DNA of 64,000 nucleotides from Sphingomonas bacterium. GTDB taxonomy: Bacteria > Pseudomonadota > Alphaproteobacteria > Sphingomonadales > Sphingomonadaceae. The notes under the pieces were generated by a model. That model made no database searches. It saw nothing but the letters and a program-made list of their open reading frames with translations, and was not told the origin of the DNA. Positions 51,537 through 61,921 of the stretch are shown here, in pieces. Numbering within the stretch: position 1 is the stretch's first letter; each line of letters starts with the position of its first letter. Location of the stretch: contig NZ_JAQGLG010000077.1 of the NCBI RefSeq assembly GCF_028292965.1, positions 1-64,000 on the forward strand, given 5' to 3'. Position numbers and translations under genes: made by a program.

Positions 51537-53593
51537 GCGGCTTCTCCAACGGCAAGGACATGGCTGTTCGCGGCGGCGAGGGTGACGCGGAAATGCGTGC
51601 CTTCGCCCTCGCGGCTGGTGACGGCGACGTTGCCGCCCATCGCCTCGGCGAGCTGGCGGGCCTCGAACGCGCCGATACCGAAGCCGCCCGACTTGGTCGA
51701 CACGAACGGCTTGAACAGCTGATCGCGCAGGAAGGCCGGGGACATGCCGCACCCCTGGTCGATCACCTCGATCGTCGTGCGGTCGGCGCCACCTGTGATG
51801 GAAATGGTCACCGGGTCGGCCGACGCGCTCGCTTCGACGGCATTCTGCACGAGGTGGCCGAGCAACTGCTCGAGCCGGACCGGGTCGGCCAGCGCCAGCG
51901 CCGCGCGGTCGCCGATCACCGCGATCGGATGCTGCGCACGGCGCCGCGCCGCGACCCGCTCGGCAAGCGGGAGAAGCTCGACCGCGCGAAGTGCCTCGGC
52001 GCGGCCGCCATGATGCTGCGACAGCCGAGCGAGCAGGTCGTTCATCCGGCCGACCGAATCCTGCAAGGTGGCGACCATGTCGGCGCGGAATTCGGGATTG
52101 TCGGCGTGGCGCTCCGCGTTGCGCGCGACAAGGGTCAACTGGCTCACCAGATTCTTGATGTCGTGCATGATGAAGGCGAAACGGCGATTGAACTCGTCGA
52201 AGCGTTGCGCATCGGCCAGCGCTTCCTGCGCACGGGCCTCGGCGAGGTAGCTGGCGACCTGGCGACCGGCGATACGCAGCAGGTCGAAATCCTCCCAGTC
52301 GAGCGCGCGGTCGATCGGCGGGCGGGCGAGCAGGATCGCGCCCTGCAAGCGGCCCAGATGGGCGAGCGGCACCAGCGCCCAGGCGTCGGTGTCGAGCATC
52401 CATTGCGGCACGCTCGCCAGTTCGATCGGTTCGGCCTGCTCGCTGCGCACCGCGTCGAGTTCGATGATGCGCCCGCCGGTCTCCAGATAACGCGCCAGCA
52501 CTTCCTCGGCGCCGGCGCCGGGCAAGGCGGTACGATCCCAGTTCCATGCTGCGCCGATGCCCAGGCCGGTGCCGTCGGGCACCAGCAACAGGCCGGCGGG
52601 TGAGTCGGTCAGGTCGGCGACGGCCTTGACGATGCGTTCGTCGAGTGGCGCGGCATCGTCGGGCTTGCCGAGCGTTTCAGTGAAGCGCACCCACTCCGCG
52701 CGATAGTCATAGCGGTGGCGGAAGAAATGTTTGGCCAGCTTGACCTTTGCCCAGGCACGTACCCAAGTGGACGACAGGATCGTCAGCACCGCGGTGGTCG
52801 AGCCGATGACGAAAGCAACCTGGAACAGCCGCGCATTGCCGCCGCCGACGCTGGAGATCGCGCTGGTCGCGAGCAGCATCGCGCCGGCATAGAGCAGCGT
52901 CGCGGCGAGCGAGAGTGTCTGCCACGCCACTGTGCGCGACACCTGCAACGTCCAGTCGCCGTTGCGCTGCACCGCCACCGCGAACAACGGCGCGGCGAGC
53001 GCCATCACCACGCCGCGACCGGCGAGTAGAGCACTCGGCCAGCTACCGATGAGATAGGCTGCGGCGTAAAGCAGCAGATCGACGCTCCACATCGCTGCCA
53101 GTGCGATCACCACGAGGCGAATGCCGCCGCGCGAACGCGGAGCGACGGTCACGTAAAGGTGATGGACCAGCAGCAGGGCGCTGACCGCCACCATCATCCT
53201 TAGCGCGAGCAACGCCATGGCCAGCGACGCGACGCTGTCGCGCCCGACGAGTCCGTCGGCGATGGTCAGGCCGATGCCGACGGTGATGACCACCGCGACG
53301 ACCCCGTAGATGATGGCCACTGCGCGGCGTTCGGGCGAGCCCTGGTCGCGGCGCACCAAGGCGAACATGAAGCCGAGCCAGGCGAGATTGCGCAGCGATT
53401 CCGCCACGCGGGTGGTTAGGTCCCTGGCATCGATGCCAGCCACTGCCAGCGCCCACAGCGCGGTGGCGCTGAGGGCGAGGACGAAGGTCAGCCGTGGCAG
53501 CGCGGTCCCCGCGTCACGGAGGCGCGTCAGCGCCACGCCTGCGAACAGCAGGGCGGCGAGGGCATGGCTCCACAGGACCAAGGTCATCGGCAT
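51533..53593 (-). CDS. prsK: XrtA/PEP-CTERM-type histidine kinase
   Basis: Multi-TM N-terminus, GAF-like region, FAFIMHDIKNLVSQLTLVARNAERH, HATPase motifs; coupled to prsR. Confidence 0.9.
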
Positions 53594-53597
53594 GGCG

Positions 53598-55064
53598 CTA
53601 GCGCACGCCTTCCGGCCACAGCACGACGCGGATCGTCTGCAGGATGATCAGCAGGTCGAGGAAGGGCGAATAGTTCTTGGCGTAATAGAGGTCGTATTCG
53701 AGCTTCTGGCGCGAATCGTCGATCGACGCGCCATAGGGATAGTTGATCTGAGCCCAGCCGGTGATGCCGGGCTTCACCATGTGACGCTCGGCATAATAAT
53801 TGAGCTGCTGTTCGAGGTCGTCGACGAATTGCGGGCGTTCAGGCCGCGGGCCGACGAAGCTCATCTCGCCCTTCAGGACGCTCCAGCATTGCGGCAGCTC
53901 GTCGATCCGCGTCTTGCGGATGAAGCGGCCGACGCGGGTGATGCGCGGGTCGTCCTTCTCTGCCCAGACCGCCTTGCCGCCGACTTCGGCGTCCTGGCGC
54001 ATCGAGCGCAGCTTGATGCAGTCGAAACCCTCGCCGAACAGCCCGACGCGGCGCTGGCGGTAGAAGGCCGGGCCCTTGCTCTCGAACTTGATGGCGATCG
54101 CGGTGATCATGATCACCGGCAATGCCAGCGTCAGCAGCAACAGGCTGACGCAGATGTCGAACAAGCGCTTGAACGCACTGGAGAACATGCGGCCCGAGGA
54201 GAAGCCATCGGAGAAGATCAGCCAGCTCGGATTGACGCTCTGCAGGTCGACGCGGCCGGTCTCTCGCTCGAGGAAGGTCGATATCTCGTTGACGTGCACG
54301 CCGGTGGTCTTGATGCGCAGCAGATCCTTGAGCGGCAGCGCGTTGCGGCGTTCCTCCAGCGCGAGTACGACTTCGCTGGCGTTCAAAAGCACGACATGGT
54401 CGGCGAGGTTGTAGATTGCATCACGCGCGATTGCCTCGGGGATGACGCGATTGGCTTCGCTCATCGAGACATAGCCAACCACGACGAAGGCCGATCCAGG
54501 CTGTTGCGCCAGCGCCTTGAGGCGCGCGGCGCGGGCGCCGGCGCCGAGCACGACGATGCGGCGCTTGAACGCCTGGCCGCCGAGCAGCTTGCCGAGCAGG
54601 ATACGCAGCGCGAACAGCAGCACGACCGCAAAGCCCATCGAATAGAGCAGGTTGGAGCGCCAGAAGGCCAGTTCGGGCACGATGAAGAAGATCACCGCCT
54701 GGACGATCACGCCGAGCGAAATAGCGACCAGCAGCCGCGCCGCGGCGATGCGCAGCGATTGCAGCGAGTTGGCGCTGTACACGCCGACTGCGATCATCGC
54801 GGTCATCAGGCTGAAAGCGAAGGTGGCGAGCTGCCAGGCGCGGGTCGCGATCGGCGGGATCGCCATGCCGACCTGTCCGGCGCGCGTCGTCCAGCCCAGC
54901 TCGCCGGCCGTGATCAGCATCACGAGGTCGAGCAGGCCGAGCAGCAGCACGGCGTTCGGGATATAATGCTTGAACAACCTGACCATTGCGACCCAGCCTT
55001 CTGCCCCGGGATTGTAAGGGATCCCGACACTTGGCCTTCGGATGTCGCAGAAATTGACAAACAA
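53598..55064 (-). CDS. Polyprenyl glycosylphosphotransferase (XrtA/PEP-CTERM-associated sugar transferase type)
   Basis: N-terminal TMs; KRLFDICVSLLLLTLALPVIMITAIAIKFESKGPAFYRQRRVG...FIRKTRIDELPQCWSVLKGEMSFVGPRPERP. Confidence 0.9.
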   Translation of the reverse strand: MFVNFCDIRRPSVGIPYNPGAEGWVAMVRLFKHYIPNAVLLLGLLDLVMLITAGELGWTTRAGQVGMAIPPIATRAWQLATFAFSLMTAMIAVGVYSANSLQSLRIAAARLLVAISLGVIVQAVIFFIVPELAFWRSNLLYSMGFAVVLLFALRILLGKLLGGQAFKRRIVVLGAGARAARLKALAQQPGSAFVVVGYVSMSEANRVIPEAIARDAIYNLADHVVLLNASEVVLALEERRNALPLKDLLRIKTTGVHVNEISTFLERETGRVDLQSVNPSWLIFSDGFSSGRMFSSAFKRLFDICVSLLLLTLALPVIMITAIAIKFESKGPAFYRQRRVGLFGEGFDCIKLRSMRQDAEVGGKAVWAEKDDPRITRVGRFIRKTRIDELPQCWSVLKGEMSFVGPRPERPQFVDDLEQQLNYYAERHMVKPGITGWAQINYPYGASIDDSRQKLEYDLYYAKNYSPFLDLLIILQTIRVVLWPEGVR

Positions 55065-55096
55065 AGGTTGAACGCGGCGGATCGCTCTTGATCCAG

Positions 55097-55112
55097 GGCA
55101 GTTTCAACTGCC
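55097..55112. promoter_or_regulatory. Palindrome in the divergent EPS intergenic region
   Basis: GGCAGTT-TC-AACTGCC. Confidence 0.45.
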
Positions 55113-55152
55113 ACGGTCTGCGGCTATCGCGGCCATAACAGGAGTTGCTTGC

Positions 55153-56205
55153 ATGGACGTTGCCGCGCCGATCGTTCCCGTCATTCTGTCCGGTGGATCG
55201 GGTACCCGGTTGTGGCCGATGTCGACGGCCGAGCGGCCAAAGCAGATGCTGGCGCTGACCGCCGAACAGACCATGCTCCAACTCACCGCGCGGCGCGCGC
55301 ATGGCGAGCGCTTCGCCGCGCCGATCGTCGTCGCCAATGCACGCCATGCCGATATGGTCGAGAGCCAGTTGCGCGATGTCGCCGCCGCGGCACAGGCGCT
55401 GATCCTCGAGCCCGTGGGGCGCAACACCGCGCCGGCGATCGCGCTTGCCGCGATCGCGGCGGGTGGCGGCGATGCGCCGCTGCTGGTGATGCCATCGGAC
55501 CATGTGATATCCGATGTCCCGGCCTTTCATGCCGCGATTCATGCCGCGCTGCCGCTGGTCGAGCAGGGCTGGCTGGTGACCTTCGGCATCGCCGCCGACG
55601 CGCCGGAGACCGGTTATGGCTGGATCCATATCGGCGAGGAGATCGCCGGCGGCGTGCACCGCGTGGTCAGCTTCGTGGAGAAGCCGCCGCGCGACCGCGC
55701 CGAGGCGATGCTGGCGGGCGGCGACCATGCATGGAATGGCGGCATCTTCCTGTTCCGCGCCGATATCTATCTCGGCGCGCTGGCGGTGCACGCGCCGGAC
55801 ATGCTCGCCGCCTGCCAACAGGCGATGGATAGCGCCGTTCGCGATGGCCGGCGCATTTTCCCCGATGAGGCTGCCTTCGGCGCCGCACCGGCGGACTCGA
55901 TCGACTATGCCGTGATGGAAAAGGCCGAGCGGGTGGCGGTGGTGCCGGTCAATATGGGGTGGAGCGACGTCGGCAGCTGGGACGCACTGCATGCGATCAG
56001 CGATTGCGACGACGGCGGCAACAGCGTCGTAGGCGATGTCGTGATGCTCGAAACGACCAATTGCCTGGTCCGCAGCGATGGTCTGCGCGTGGCGACACTG
56101 GGGGTGGCCGATCTGATCGTCGTGGCCAGTGGCAATGATGTCCTGATCCTGCCACGCGGACGGTCGCAGGACGTCAAGAAGCTTATCGACGCGATGAAGG
56201 GATGA
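55153..56205 (+). CDS. Mannose-1-phosphate guanylyltransferase
   Basis: VPVILSGGSGTRLWPMSTAERPKQML; GYGWIHIGEE; FVEKPPRDRAEAML. Confidence 0.93.
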   Translation: MDVAAPIVPVILSGGSGTRLWPMSTAERPKQMLALTAEQTMLQLTARRAHGERFAAPIVVANARHADMVESQLRDVAAAAQALILEPVGRNTAPAIALAAIAAGGGDAPLLVMPSDHVISDVPAFHAAIHAALPLVEQGWLVTFGIAADAPETGYGWIHIGEEIAGGVHRVVSFVEKPPRDRAEAMLAGGDHAWNGGIFLFRADIYLGALAVHAPDMLAACQQAMDSAVRDGRRIFPDEAAFGAAPADSIDYAVMEKAERVAVVPVNMGWSDVGSWDALHAISDCDDGGNSVVGDVVMLETTNCLVRSDGLRVATLGVADLIVVASGNDVLILPRGRSQDVKKLIDAMKG

Positions 56206-56320
56206 TGGAGGCCATATACCCCTGACATAATTCCCTGTGCAGAAGGGCTCTGGCCGCGCCTTGCGGGCGGGGCTGTGCCGGGCCGAATTTTGTCAGTCGC
56301 GCCTGTCGGCAAGAAGTGCG

Positions 56321-57511
56321 CTAGCCGAGCCGCAGAGCCTCGAGCTCAGCATAGGGCGCGGCCATATATTGCTCGACCACTGCCAGCACCTCGGGCGTCG
56401 CTTCCGCCCGCTTGTCGGCCCCGTCCGGGACGAATTTCCGCTCCTTGGACTTCACGTCCTGCCGGGTGGCGTCCTGCATCGCTGCCTGGTCCGCCGCATC
56501 GATCGCCATACCGAAATGCGGGAGCATGCGTTCCGCCACGGCGTCCGGCATTTCGTTGTAGTTGATCAGGATTCCGCCGCCGCTCGCCATGCCATCGACG
56601 GCCGCTCGGCAGATCTGGCCCAGCACATTGGCACCATGAGCCAGCACCGAATCTTCGCTGTTGGCGGCGAAGGTATCCTGCTGGATTTCGCCGGGCACGG
56701 CCATCATTCCAGCCTGGCGCTTCTGGGAGACCATGACCTCGAGCGGATCGCGGTACATGAACACCCATGGCGTATCGGGAAAGGCTGCGCGAAACAGCGG
56801 CAGCGCCTTGATGTGCCAGGCGTCGAGCTTGATGACATAGCGCCGCCCATCGCCCGCCCGGTCGCGGCCGAGCGCGGCGACGACCGCGCGCAAGACGCGC
56901 ACATGGATGTCGAGTGGCAGCCCCGGAATCTGGTGGTTGAGCTGGACTGCGCCGTCGATCGGGGCCGCTTCAGAGGCGACGATCGAGCCCGGCAGCGCCG
57001 CGATCATCTGTGCCGCCAGGGTCGAGCCGCAGCGCGACATGTGGAAGATGAAACCGTCGGGCATCAGCGCATCGTCCGGGACGGGCGCATCGATCAGGCT
57101 CTGCAGCGTCGAGCGTTTGGTCAGCAACCGATTGATCGGCAGGCAACCGGCGGTGCGCGCCGAGCTTTCGAAGAAGGATTCCTGCAGTGGCGCACCCGCG
57201 AAATGCGTCCAGCTTATCGCTGCACCTTGAGGCGTGGGTACGATGGCGGTCGGTAACCATTGCCGGGGCGGATAGCCGTCATTGGTGGCGTCGCCGCCGC
57301 TCCACCGCGCTATGCCGAGCGGGTCGGGCTTCAGCGCATGATACAGCATGTCCTCATCGAGCATGATCGCCTGATCTGCGGCGGCGGCAATCACGGCGGC
57401 ATTAAACTCTTCCGGAAGATAGAGCGGGGCAAGCATGTCCTGCAGCGCCGTGTCTTTCGAGACCATCGCGCGGAGTTGTTCGATCGGGGTGAGGCTTTCG
57501 CTTGGCTGCAC
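56321..57511 (-). CDS. Sulfotransferase family protein
   Basis: FIFHMSRCGSTLAAQMIAAL P-loop-like motif; PWVFMYRDPLEVMVSQ. ORF extends to 57598, where it would overlap the divergent start. Confidence 0.8.
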   Translation of the reverse strand: MQPSESLTPIEQLRAMVSKDTALQDMLAPLYLPEEFNAAVIAAAADQAIMLDEDMLYHALKPDPLGIARWSGGDATNDGYPPRQWLPTAIVPTPQGAAISWTHFAGAPLQESFFESSARTAGCLPINRLLTKRSTLQSLIDAPVPDDALMPDGFIFHMSRCGSTLAAQMIAALPGSIVASEAAPIDGAVQLNHQIPGLPLDIHVRVLRAVVAALGRDRAGDGRRYVIKLDAWHIKALPLFRAAFPDTPWVFMYRDPLEVMVSQKRQAGMMAVPGEIQQDTFAANSEDSVLAHGANVLGQICRAAVDGMASGGGILINYNEMPDAVAERMLPHFGMAIDAADQAAMQDATRQDVKSKERKFVPDGADKRAEATPEVLAVVEQYMAAPYAELEALRLG

Positions 57512-57596
57512 CGAATTTCCCTGGATGATGACGGACGGGTGGCTTGCACCACTGCGCGTACCGCCTATCGTGGCAGGCGTGCTTGAACAATCTCCC

Positions 57597-58169
57597 ATGA
57601 CGATCCCCGATCGCGTGCGCTTGCCCTTCGCCTTCGACGCCGCGCGGCTGGTCGCCGATCTCGACCATGTGGTGCGCGGAAACTGGATCGCGCATTTCGT
57701 GAAACAGAATTACGACGGGGTGTGGGACGTGCTGCCGTTGCGCGGCAAGGCCGGCGCCACCCATCCGGTGATGATGATCTATTCGGACCCGAGTGCGACC
57801 GAATTCGAGGATGGGCCGTTGCTCGACGAGACGCCGTATATCCGCGCGTTGCTGTCGGCATTCCGCTGCCCCCTGCGGTCGGTGCGGCTGATGCGGCTGA
57901 CCCCAGGCTCGATGATCAAGGAGCATGACGATGGTGACCTCGCCGCCGAATGGGGCATGGCGCGAATCCATGTGCCGATCACTACCAACCCGCAGGTCGA
58001 GTTCATGGTCAACCGGGTGCCGGTGGTGATGGCACCGGGCGAGGCCTGGTATCTGCGCCTGTCCGACAAGCACAGCGTCGCCAATCGCGGCACCACCGAC
58101 CGCGTCCATCTGGTGATCGACGCGGTTGCGGACGATTGGCTGCTCGACCTGCTGAAGCGCGCCGCCTGA
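57597..58169 (+). CDS. Aspartyl/asparaginyl beta-hydroxylase-like domain protein
   Basis: LRLTPGSMIKEHDDGD ... ARIHVPITTNPQVEFMVN ... RVHLVIDAVADDWL. Confidence 0.83.
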   Translation: MTIPDRVRLPFAFDAARLVADLDHVVRGNWIAHFVKQNYDGVWDVLPLRGKAGATHPVMMIYSDPSATEFEDGPLLDETPYIRALLSAFRCPLRSVRLMRLTPGSMIKEHDDGDLAAEWGMARIHVPITTNPQVEFMVNRVPVVMAPGEAWYLRLSDKHSVANRGTTDRVHLVIDAVADDWLLDLLKRAA

Positions 58170-58172
58170 GCT

Positions 58173-60047
58173 TCAGGCCATCAACGCCTCGACCTGGTCG
58201 AGCGTGTCCTTGAAGGTCGCGATCACCGCCTGATAGGGCGCGCCAGTGGTCATATCGAGCCCGGCGCGCTTGAGGATGTCGACCGGATAATCCGAGCCGC
58301 CGGCCTTCAGCACCGACAGGTAATTGTCGCGTTCCTTCGCGCCGCCCTTAAGGATCGAGCGCGCGAAATAGGACGCTGCCGAGATGCAGGTGGCATATTG
58401 ATAGACATAGAAGCTGGTGTAGAAATGGGGGATGTAGGCCCATTCCGAGGCGTAGGTGTCGGGCACCATGACCTTCTCGCCGTGATAACGGCGCAGCAGG
58501 TCGAGATAGGTCGCGCTGAGTTTCTCGCCCGACAGGCCTTCGCCGGCCTCGGCCTTGTCGTGGATCGCCAGTTCGAACTCGGCGAACATGGTCTGGCGGT
58601 AGAAGGTGCCGCGGATGCCTTCGAGTTGCTGGCCGAGATAGAAGAGTTTCTCTTCCTTCGTCTTGGCCTGCTTGACCATGTACGCGGCAAGCAGCTGCTC
58701 GTTGCAGGTCGAGGCGATCTCGGCGAGGAAGATCGGGTAATCCGACTTGTCGTAGATCTGCGTCTTGTTGGCGAACAGGGTGTGCATGGCATGGCCCCAT
58801 TCATGGGCATAGGTCGTCATGCCCTCATAATTCTCGCCCAGGTTGAGCAGCAGATAGGGGTGCACGTCATAGGCCGCGCCGGGGTTCATATAGGCACCCG
58901 ACTTCTTGCCTGGGCGGGGCAGGGGGTCCATCCACTTGGCAGCGGTCGCCTTTGACAGGGTCGCGACATAATCGGGGCCGAGCGGCGCCAGCGCCTGCAG
59001 CACGGTGGTGCGCATCTCCGGCACGGTGACCTTCTTGTCGAGCTGCACCAGCGGCGGATAGATGTCGTAATAGGCCATGTCGGGCAGCTTGAGCATGCGC
59101 CGGCGCAGGTCGAAATAGCGATGCAGCTGGGGCAGGCCGGTGTTGGTTTCACGGACGAGCGAGCGGTACACCGTCTCGGGAATGTTGCTGCCCGACAGAT
59201 ACATGGCGAGCGACGTCGGATATTTGCGCGCCTTCTTGCGGAAGATGTCGGCCTTCACATGGCTGAGATAGGCGGCGCCGAGCGAGCTCTGGAATTTCCC
59301 GTATTCGGCCCAGAAAGTGTCGAACACCAGCTTGCGGTCGGCGCGGTTTGGCGCGTCGCGGTTGAGCGTATAGGCCTGATCGTCGAGGCGGACCTGCTTG
59401 CCGGTCGACAGGGTGACGGTCGGCCAGGGAATGTCCGAGGCGACGAGTTGCTCGCGGATATCGCGCGATCCCGAGAAGGGCGAGGAAGTGCCGGCGAGCA
59501 GGTTCTCGCCTTCAGGCGACAAAGTGTGCTCGGCCTGGCGGATGATGTCGGCGAGATAGAAATCGAAGCGTGATTTTAGCGCGGCGTTGGCGGCGAGGAA
59601 GCCGTCGATCTTCGCCTTCCCCATTGCCAGCAGTTCGGGCGCGACCCATGAGGTCGCCTCGCCGAACGCAGTGAACATATCGGTCGCCTGGGCCTGCTTT
59701 TCCTGATTGGCCGAGACGCGCAGATCGGCGTCCGCCTTGAGACTGATATAGGTATAGACCCGCCCGGCGACGCGGCCGAGATCGGACTGGGCGATCAGCG
59801 CGGCGGCGAGCGCGTCGGCGCTCGTGCCGAGCGTGCCCTTATATTTGAGCAAGCCGGGAATGTCGGCCAGCACCTTCTTGCGTGCGGCGTCCCATGCCGC
59901 GTCGTCGGCATAAAGATCGCCGAGATCCCACGCCGCCATATCGCTCGGTGTCGCCTTATCCTGAGCCCAGGCCGGCACCGTGAGGGCGAGCGAGACGAGG
60001 GCGGTGGCGGCCAGGGCCTCGCGGCGGGACAGTTCGGTCATTGGCAA
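58173..60047 (-). CDS. pepF: Oligoendopeptidase F with Tat-like signal
   Basis: HEWGHAMHTLF zinc motif; SRREALAATALVSLALTVPAWAQ N-terminus. Confidence 0.92.
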   Translation of the reverse strand: MPMTELSRREALAATALVSLALTVPAWAQDKATPSDMAAWDLGDLYADDAAWDAARKKVLADIPGLLKYKGTLGTSADALAAALIAQSDLGRVAGRVYTYISLKADADLRVSANQEKQAQATDMFTAFGEATSWVAPELLAMGKAKIDGFLAANAALKSRFDFYLADIIRQAEHTLSPEGENLLAGTSSPFSGSRDIREQLVASDIPWPTVTLSTGKQVRLDDQAYTLNRDAPNRADRKLVFDTFWAEYGKFQSSLGAAYLSHVKADIFRKKARKYPTSLAMYLSGSNIPETVYRSLVRETNTGLPQLHRYFDLRRRMLKLPDMAYYDIYPPLVQLDKKVTVPEMRTTVLQALAPLGPDYVATLSKATAAKWMDPLPRPGKKSGAYMNPGAAYDVHPYLLLNLGENYEGMTTYAHEWGHAMHTLFANKTQIYDKSDYPIFLAEIASTCNEQLLAAYMVKQAKTKEEKLFYLGQQLEGIRGTFYRQTMFAEFELAIHDKAEAGEGLSGEKLSATYLDLLRRYHGEKVMVPDTYASEWAYIPHFYTSFYVYQYATCISAASYFARSILKGGAKERDNYLSVLKAGGSDYPVDILKRAGLDMTTGAPYQAVIATFKDTLDQVEALMA

Positions 60048-60131
60048 GCCTCGATAGAAAGGGACGCGCCTGTTTGCCTCGCGGCCCGATGAAAGAAAAG
60101 AGCGTTTTGCCCCGCTAAGGCACCTTGACTC

Positions 60132-60157
60132 TATAACGTGTTATATAGCAGGTTATA
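60132..60157. promoter_or_regulatory. Two overlapping operator-like sites upstream of the MarR-GNAT gene
   Basis: TATAACGTGTTATA (60132-60145) and TATAGCAGGTTATA (60144-60157; 11/14 match), 12-bp register. Confidence 0.5.
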
Positions 60158-60176
60158 TTGACTGGCGGAGGTTCGA

Positions 60177-61112
60177 ATGTACGATGCGATTGCGATTGAA
60201 GGTGCGGTGATGCTGGGCAGCCGTTTGAAGCGGCTGGCGGAGCGGTTGCAGGCCGGGGCGGAGCGCATGGCGGCGGACGCCGGCCTGCCGACGCAGCCGA
60301 GCCAGATGCCATTGCTCGCCTTGCTGCATCGCCATGGGCCGGTGACGGTTGGCGAGGCGGTGGAGTTGCTCGGCATCAGCCAGCCGGCGGTGACGCGTAT
60401 CCTGTCGCGGCTGGTGGAGATGGGGCTGGTCGAGACGAGCCGGCGTGGGCGCGATCAGCGGCATAAGACGATCGCGCTGACGGAACGGGGCGGCGAGGTT
60501 ATCGAGACGGCGGCGACGGTGCTGTGGCCGCAATTGCGGGCGGCAGTCGCGGAGCTATGTGATGCCGATGCCATGCTTGGGCAAATCGCGGCGGCAGAAC
60601 ACGCCTTGGCCGAGCGGCCGCTCGACCAGCGACCATCGGGCGGGCTGGCGATCCGGCGCTTCAGCGATGACCTTGCCGAGGATTTCTACCGCATCAATGC
60701 CGAGTGGATCGAGGCGACCTTCTCGCTGGAGCCGGCCGATATCGAGGTGCTGAGCGATCCGCGCGGGCGCATCATCGCTCCGGGCGGGGAGATCCTGTTC
60801 GTCACCGCGCCGGGCCTCGGCGTGATCGGCACTTGCGCCCTGCGGAAAACCGGCGAGCGCGAGTTCGAGCTGACCAAGATGGGCGTCTCGGCCGCAGCGC
60901 GCGGGCGCAAGGCGGGCGAATTCCTGCTCCGCGCGACGATCGACCGCGCTTATGCACTGGGCTGCGACCGGCTCTATCTGCTGAGCAATGCCAAGAATCA
61001 GGCGGCGGTGCATCTCTACGAGAAGAACGGTTTCGTGCACGACGCCGGCATCATGGCCGAATTCGGCGCACGCTATGCCCGGTGCGATGTCGCCATGCTG
61101 CACCGGCGGTAA
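60177..61112 (+). CDS. MarR-family regulator fused to a GNAT acetyltransferase domain
   Basis: VTVGEAVELLGISQPAVTRILSRLVEMGLVE wHTH; C-terminal GKAGEFLLRATIDRAYALGCDRLYLLSNAKNQAAVHLYEKNGF. Confidence 0.92.
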   Translation: MYDAIAIEGAVMLGSRLKRLAERLQAGAERMAADAGLPTQPSQMPLLALLHRHGPVTVGEAVELLGISQPAVTRILSRLVEMGLVETSRRGRDQRHKTIALTERGGEVIETAATVLWPQLRAAVAELCDADAMLGQIAAAEHALAERPLDQRPSGGLAIRRFSDDLAEDFYRINAEWIEATFSLEPADIEVLSDPRGRIIAPGGEILFVTAPGLGVIGTCALRKTGEREFELTKMGVSAAARGRKAGEFLLRATIDRAYALGCDRLYLLSNAKNQAAVHLYEKNGFVHDAGIMAEFGARYARCDVAMLHRR

Positions 61113-61138
61113 TCGTCAGGCGCGAGTTCAATCCACCT

Positions 61139-61236
61139 CGTCACCCCGGACTTGTTCCGGGGTCCACCGTGCCGCACCTGCAACGATCGCTGTGTTTGTG
61201 GAACAGTGGATGCCGGAACAAGTCCGGCATGACGGT
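61139..61236. repeat. Paired-hairpin repeat, copy 2 of the 19701-19797 family
   Basis: CGTCACCCCGGACTTGTTCCGGGGTCCAC ... GTGGATGCCGGAACAAGTCCGGCATGACGG. Confidence 0.93.
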
Positions 61237-61256
61237 TAGGGTGATCGAGAATATTC

Positions 61257-61847
61257 CTACGCTTTGATCAGCCCCTCATGCGTCATCGCCGTCCGTACAG
61301 CCGGCCGCGCCATCATGCGGTCGCGCAGCGCGGCGACCTTGTCCGGAACGCTGACGCCCATCTTGCCCGCCCACAGCGTCATGACGAACAGATAGGCATC
61401 GGCGACGCTGACATCGGCGCCGAACAGATAGTCGCCGTCCAGCCGCTCGGCGAGATAGCCCATCCGTTTGGTGATCATCGCGCCGGCCTTGTCCTTGTCC
61501 TCGTCGGAGGCGCCGGCGAAGAACGGCTTGAAGCTCTTGTGAATCTCGGTCGAGATATAGGCCAGCATCTCGAGCAGATGGGTGCGGCCCATCGCGCCGC
61601 CTGGGGCGAGTTGCGGTGCCTGTTGCGTGATCCACTCCAGGATTGCGATGTTCTCGGATAGCGTCTCGCCGCTATCGAGCGTGAGCGCGGGGACATAACG
61701 CTTCGGGTTGATCGCGGTGAAGTCGGCACCGCTCTCGGTCTTCTTCGCCTTCAGGTCGACCTTCTCATGGTCGAAAGACAGGCCGGCTTCGTGGAGAGCG
61801 ATATGGTCGGCGAGGCTGCAGGCACCGGGGGCGTAATAGAGTTTCAT
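61257..61847 (-). CDS. gstA: Glutathione S-transferase
   Basis: MKLYYAPGACSLADHIALHEAGLSFDHEKVDL; beta-class GST signature. Confidence 0.93.
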   Translation of the reverse strand: MKLYYAPGACSLADHIALHEAGLSFDHEKVDLKAKKTESGADFTAINPKRYVPALTLDSGETLSENIAILEWITQQAPQLAPGGAMGRTHLLEMLAYISTEIHKSFKPFFAGASDEDKDKAGAMITKRMGYLAERLDGDYLFGADVSVADAYLFVMTLWAGKMGVSVPDKVAALRDRMMARPAVRTAMTHEGLIKA

Positions 61848-61921
61848 TGGTGTGTTCCTCTCGTTGCCGGTCAAACGCCCCAGCATCGGAAAATGGACCG
61901 GGGCAATGCGCCGCCAGCATA

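Noticed and set aside
51537-52547. Upstream extension of the prsR ORF
   Set aside because: Out-of-frame with prsK, which has strong kinase motifs; the GTG at 51536 gives standard coupling.
55000-55120. Sigma-54 -24/-12 promoter in the EPS intergenic region
   Set aside because: GG and GC doublets were found but with 11- or 12-nt instead of 10-nt spacing.
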